Part shown: piece by piece, positions 4,812-7,464 of the stretch
Numbering within the stretch: the first letter of the stretch is position 1
Layout: each line of letters starts with the position of its first letter
Assembly: GCA_900547405.1 (NCBI GenBank)
Contig: URGL01000083.1
Span: 1-7,464, forward strand
Direction of reading: 5' to 3'
Length of the DNA: 7,464 nucleotides
Origin: an uncultured Eubacteriales bacterium
GTDB taxonomy: Bacteria; Bacillota; Clostridia; Oscillospirales; Oscillospiraceae
Notes under the pieces: model-generated
What the model saw: only the letters and a program-made list of their open reading frames with translations
Databases searched by the model: none
Told to the model about the DNA's origin: nothing
Program-made: the position numbers and the translations under genes

Positions 4812-7420
4812 ATGGAACAACCCCTTCTTTTTATGCTGAAAACCATTCCGGAGTATGCCATCCTGGCGGACACGCTGAAGGCGGGCCGATCCGCCGCTGT
4901 CACCGGCGTGGGACAGATCAACCGAAGCCACATGATCGCCGGGCTCTCCAAGGATCTGCAAAAGCCCTTTGCCATTGTCTGCCAGGACGACATGACTGCC
5001 CGGCGGATCCAGGAGGAGCTGAAGTGCTTTCTGGGGCTCACCGCTCCCATCCTCCCAGGCCGGGACCTGACCTTTTATGATGCTGCCGTAGCCTCCAAAA
5101 CCTGGGAGCAGAAGCGGCTCCGGCAGCTGCGGGACTGGAGCAGCGGCGCTGTGCCCATCCAGATCCTCACCTGGGAATCCCTGAGTCTGCGGACCATGCC
5201 CTGGGATGTGCTGCAAAAAGCCTCTTTCACTCTGGAGGTGGGCCAGGAATACAGCCTGGATGACCTGGCCTCCCGACTCACCGCCGCAGGCTACAGCCGC
5301 TGCGGTATGGTGGAAGGTCCGGGACAGTTCGCCTTCCGGGGCGGCATCGCCGATATCTTCTCCCCCGGTGAGGACAGGCCTGTGCGGCTGGAGTTCTTCG
5401 GCGATGAGCTGGACACCATGGGCTACTTCGACCCGGACACCCAGCGCCGCAGCGACAATGTGGACAAAATTCAGATCCTTCCCGTCTCTGAGGCCCTGCC
5501 CGGAATGCACCCCAAGGGCATTGCCGGAATGGAAAAGGACCTGCAAACCCTCATTTCACGCCAGCGCCGCCGGAAACACCCCAACGAGCTGCTGATTGAA
5601 ACCCTGACCAAGGACCTGGAAAAGCTCCAGAATGGACTTCACAACTCCGCCTGGGACCGGTATCTGGCCCTCATGTACCCGGAAATGGCCTGCGCCGCGG
5701 ATTTTGCCCCCAAGGACTGCGTCTGGGTCCTCTGCGACCATGCCAATCTCTCCCGTGCTGCCCGGACCCGCACCGATGAAATGGGCCTCCAGCTGGACAG
5801 TTTGCTAAACGGCGGCCAGGTAGCGGGAGAGCTCTGCGACTTCGTCATCCAGTGGGAGGACTTTACCAAGCGGCTCCGGGGAAAATCTACCGCCTATTTC
5901 GATACCTTCGGCGGCAGCGCCTACCCGGAGGAAAATCCCCCCAGCCAGCTTCTGCCCGTTACCGCCAAGCAGCTGCCCAGCTACGGCGGCAACCTGGATG
6001 CCGCCGTAAGCGACATGAGCCATTACCAGAAGATGCAGTTCGGCACCCTGGTGCTCTGCGGCACAAGGCACCGGGCAGAACTCATGCAGCAGATGCTCCG
6101 GGAAAAGGGACTTTCCGCATTTCTCGCCATCCCTCTGAGCACCCTGCCAAAGCCGGAACAGATCCTACTCACCGACGGCACCCTGCCCTACGGCATGGAA
6201 TATCCTCTGTCCAAGCTGGCAGTACTGACGGAGGGCCAGCTCATTGCCAAAACCGCCCCCCGGCGAAAGGCACCGGCTACCAAGAAATCCGCCACCAACC
6301 GGCAGAAGCTGAACGCCTTCACAGACCTGACTCCCGGAGACCTGGTGGTTCACGAAAACTACGGCATTGGCCGGTTCGTGGCCATGGAGCAGATCAAGGT
6401 GGGGTCTGCCGTCAAGGACTATATCAAAATCGCCTACCAGGGCTCGGATACCCTTTTCGTCCCCGCCACCCAGCTGGATCTGGTGAGCAAATACATCGGC
6501 GGCGGCGAGGACGCCAACATCCGCCTGAACAAAATCGGTTCCGACGCCTGGCAGAAGACCAAGGCCAAGGCCCGAAAGGCCGCCAAGGATATGGCGGGAG
6601 AGCTCATCCAGCTCTATGCCGCCCGAAAGCGGCAGTCCGGCTACGCGTTCTCTGCCGACGCCCCCTGGCAGCGGGAATTTGAAGACAATTTCCCCTATCC
6701 GGAGACGGACGACCAGCTGCGCTGCATCGCCGACATCAAAAAGGATATGGAGTCCCCCATCCCCATGGACCGGCTTCTCTGCGGCGACGTGGGCTTTGGC
6801 AAAACGGAGGTGGCCCTCCGGGCCGTCATGAAAGCGGTTATGGACGGCAAGCAGGTGGCCATTCTGGTGCCTACCACAGTGCTTGCCCAGCAGCACTACC
6901 AAACCGCCGTCTCCCGATTCCGGGGCTTCCCGGTAAATGTGGATGTCCTCAGCCGGTTCCGGACTCCCAAGCAGCAGGCGAAGACATTGCAGGATGTGAG
7001 AAGCGGCAGTGTGGATGTGATCATCGGCACCCACAAGCTGCTGCAAAAAAGCGTCCAGTTCAAGGATCTGGGGCTTCTTGTGGTGGACGAAGAGCAGCGC
7101 TTCGGCGTGACCCACAAGGAGCGGCTGAAAGAGATCTCCAAAGGCGTGGATGTACTGACCCTCTCCGCCACCCCCATCCCCCGGACCCTGAACATGGCCC
7201 TGTCCGGCATCCGGGATATGTCCACCATCGAGGCCCCCCCTGCCGACCGGTACCCGGTGCAGACCTTTGTCATGGAGTACAATACCGCCGTCATCGACGA
7301 TGCCATCCGCCGGGAGGTGGACCGGGGCGGCCAGGTATTCTACCTCCACAACCGCACCGAGACCATCGACCAGTGCGCAAGCGCCCTGCTCAAGCGCATC
7401 CCGGGCCTTCGCATCGGCAT
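4812..7420 (+). CDS. mfd: Transcription-repair coupling factor Mfd, 3'-truncated by contig end
   Basis: A DNA translocase that pushes RNA polymerase stalled at lesions off DNA and recruits UvrA for nucleotide excision repair. About 869 genuine residues are present of a family length of about 1,150. Residues 1–480 are the UvrB-homology part, with the nucleotide site degenerate as expected (TGVGQINRSH, 31–40) and EGPGQFAFRGGIADIFSPG (168–186). A Lys/Ala-rich linker (480–500) leads to the CarD-like RNA polymerase-interacting domain (about 502–560, GDLVVHENYGIGRF). The first RecA-like motor lobe follows: Walker A GDVGFGKTE (658–666), PTTVLAQQHY (687–696), Walker B DEEQ (759–762) and SATPIPRTL (785–793). 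The second lobe breaks off at RIGI, where family members continue into a His-Gly-Gln motif. The missing part holds the rest of lobe 2 and the C-terminal autoinhibitory domain. The truncation is artefactual (see 7421–7464), not a pseudogene. Unlike Bacillus, no fin gene precedes it. Confidence 0.96.
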
Positions 7421-7464
7421 CTGTCTCTTATACACATCTCCGAGCCCACGAGACTCCTGAGCAT
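7421..7464 (+). other. Illumina Nextera adapter and i7 index (sequencing artefact)
   Basis: From 7421 the sequence is the 19-base Tn5 mosaic end CTGTCTCTTATACACATCT (7421–7439). CCGAGCCCACGAGAC (7440–7454), the Nextera read-2 side, follows. Then comes TCCTGAGC (7455–7462), which I recognise as Nextera i7 index N704, and finally AT, the first two bases of the P7 flanking sequence. Translated in the mfd frame it gives the familiar contaminant peptide CLLYTSPSPRDS and a TGA stop (7458–7460) inside the index. This segment is not part of the organism's genome. Confidence 0.98.

Noticed and set aside
6165..7349. Minus-strand open frame of 394 codons opposite mfd
   Set aside because: It overlaps conserved Mfd motor motifs on the plus strand and shows no domain of its own.
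7421..7439. Tn5 mosaic end suggesting a genuine transposon insertion in mfd
   Set aside because: The 19-base end is followed directly by Nextera read-2 adapter, an index and P7 bases, so it comes from library preparation rather than a mobile element.
4812..7460. mfd as a naturally truncated gene or a novel short Mfd variant
   Set aside because: The stop at 7458–7460 lies inside the sequencing index, and the genuine reading frame is intact up to the adapter.

Overview
The window looks like chromosomal core DNA from a GC-rich member of the Firmicutes, most likely a gut-type Clostridia (Oscillospirales-like). This rests on three observations: a prs–pth–mfd block, which is a Firmicutes-type arrangement; Gram-positive-style ribosome binding sites (GGAGG, GAGGT) and sigma-A promoters; and strong G/C preference at third codon positions. 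The taxonomic call is inference. The right end is not biological: the last 44 bases are Illumina Nextera adapter plus index, so this is the end of an untrimmed, probably metagenomic, contig.

Layout. (a) 1–1635, minus strand: a two-gene operon encoding an SPFH-domain protein with three C-terminal zinc ribbons, followed after 33 nt by the N-terminal 93 codons of a TFIIB-type zinc-ribbon protein that runs off the left edge. Together they resemble the ydjI/ydjG part of the Bacillus pspA–ydjGHI membrane-stress cluster. (b) 1636–1905: a divergent intergenic region of about 270 bp with one convincing sigma-A promoter on each strand, a weaker third promoter and a small inverted repeat. (c) 1906–3021, plus strand: a single polytopic membrane protein of the Wzy/O-antigen ligase-like superfamily with a near-consensus promoter of its own and a probable terminator behind it. 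(d) 3096–7420, plus strand: an extended -10 promoter, then prs (PRPP synthase), pth (peptidyl-tRNA hydrolase) and mfd (transcription-repair coupling factor), the last truncated after about 869 of its usual 1,150 or so residues.

How the genes work together. prs supplies PRPP for nucleotide, histidine and tryptophan synthesis. pth recycles peptidyl-tRNA and is probably translationally coupled to prs, with a 3-nt gap. mfd clears RNA polymerase stalled at DNA lesions. They are grouped by conserved order rather than by a shared pathway. A 10-bp perfect hairpin lies between pth and mfd. The SPFH/zinc-ribbon pair and the Wzy-like protein are both envelope-associated by inference, but they are transcribed divergently and nothing in the sequence proves a link.

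I found no RNA gene, CRISPR array, transposase, phage gene or evident novel system. The most consequential observation is the adapter tail, which produces a chimeric C-terminus and a false stop codon in mfd.
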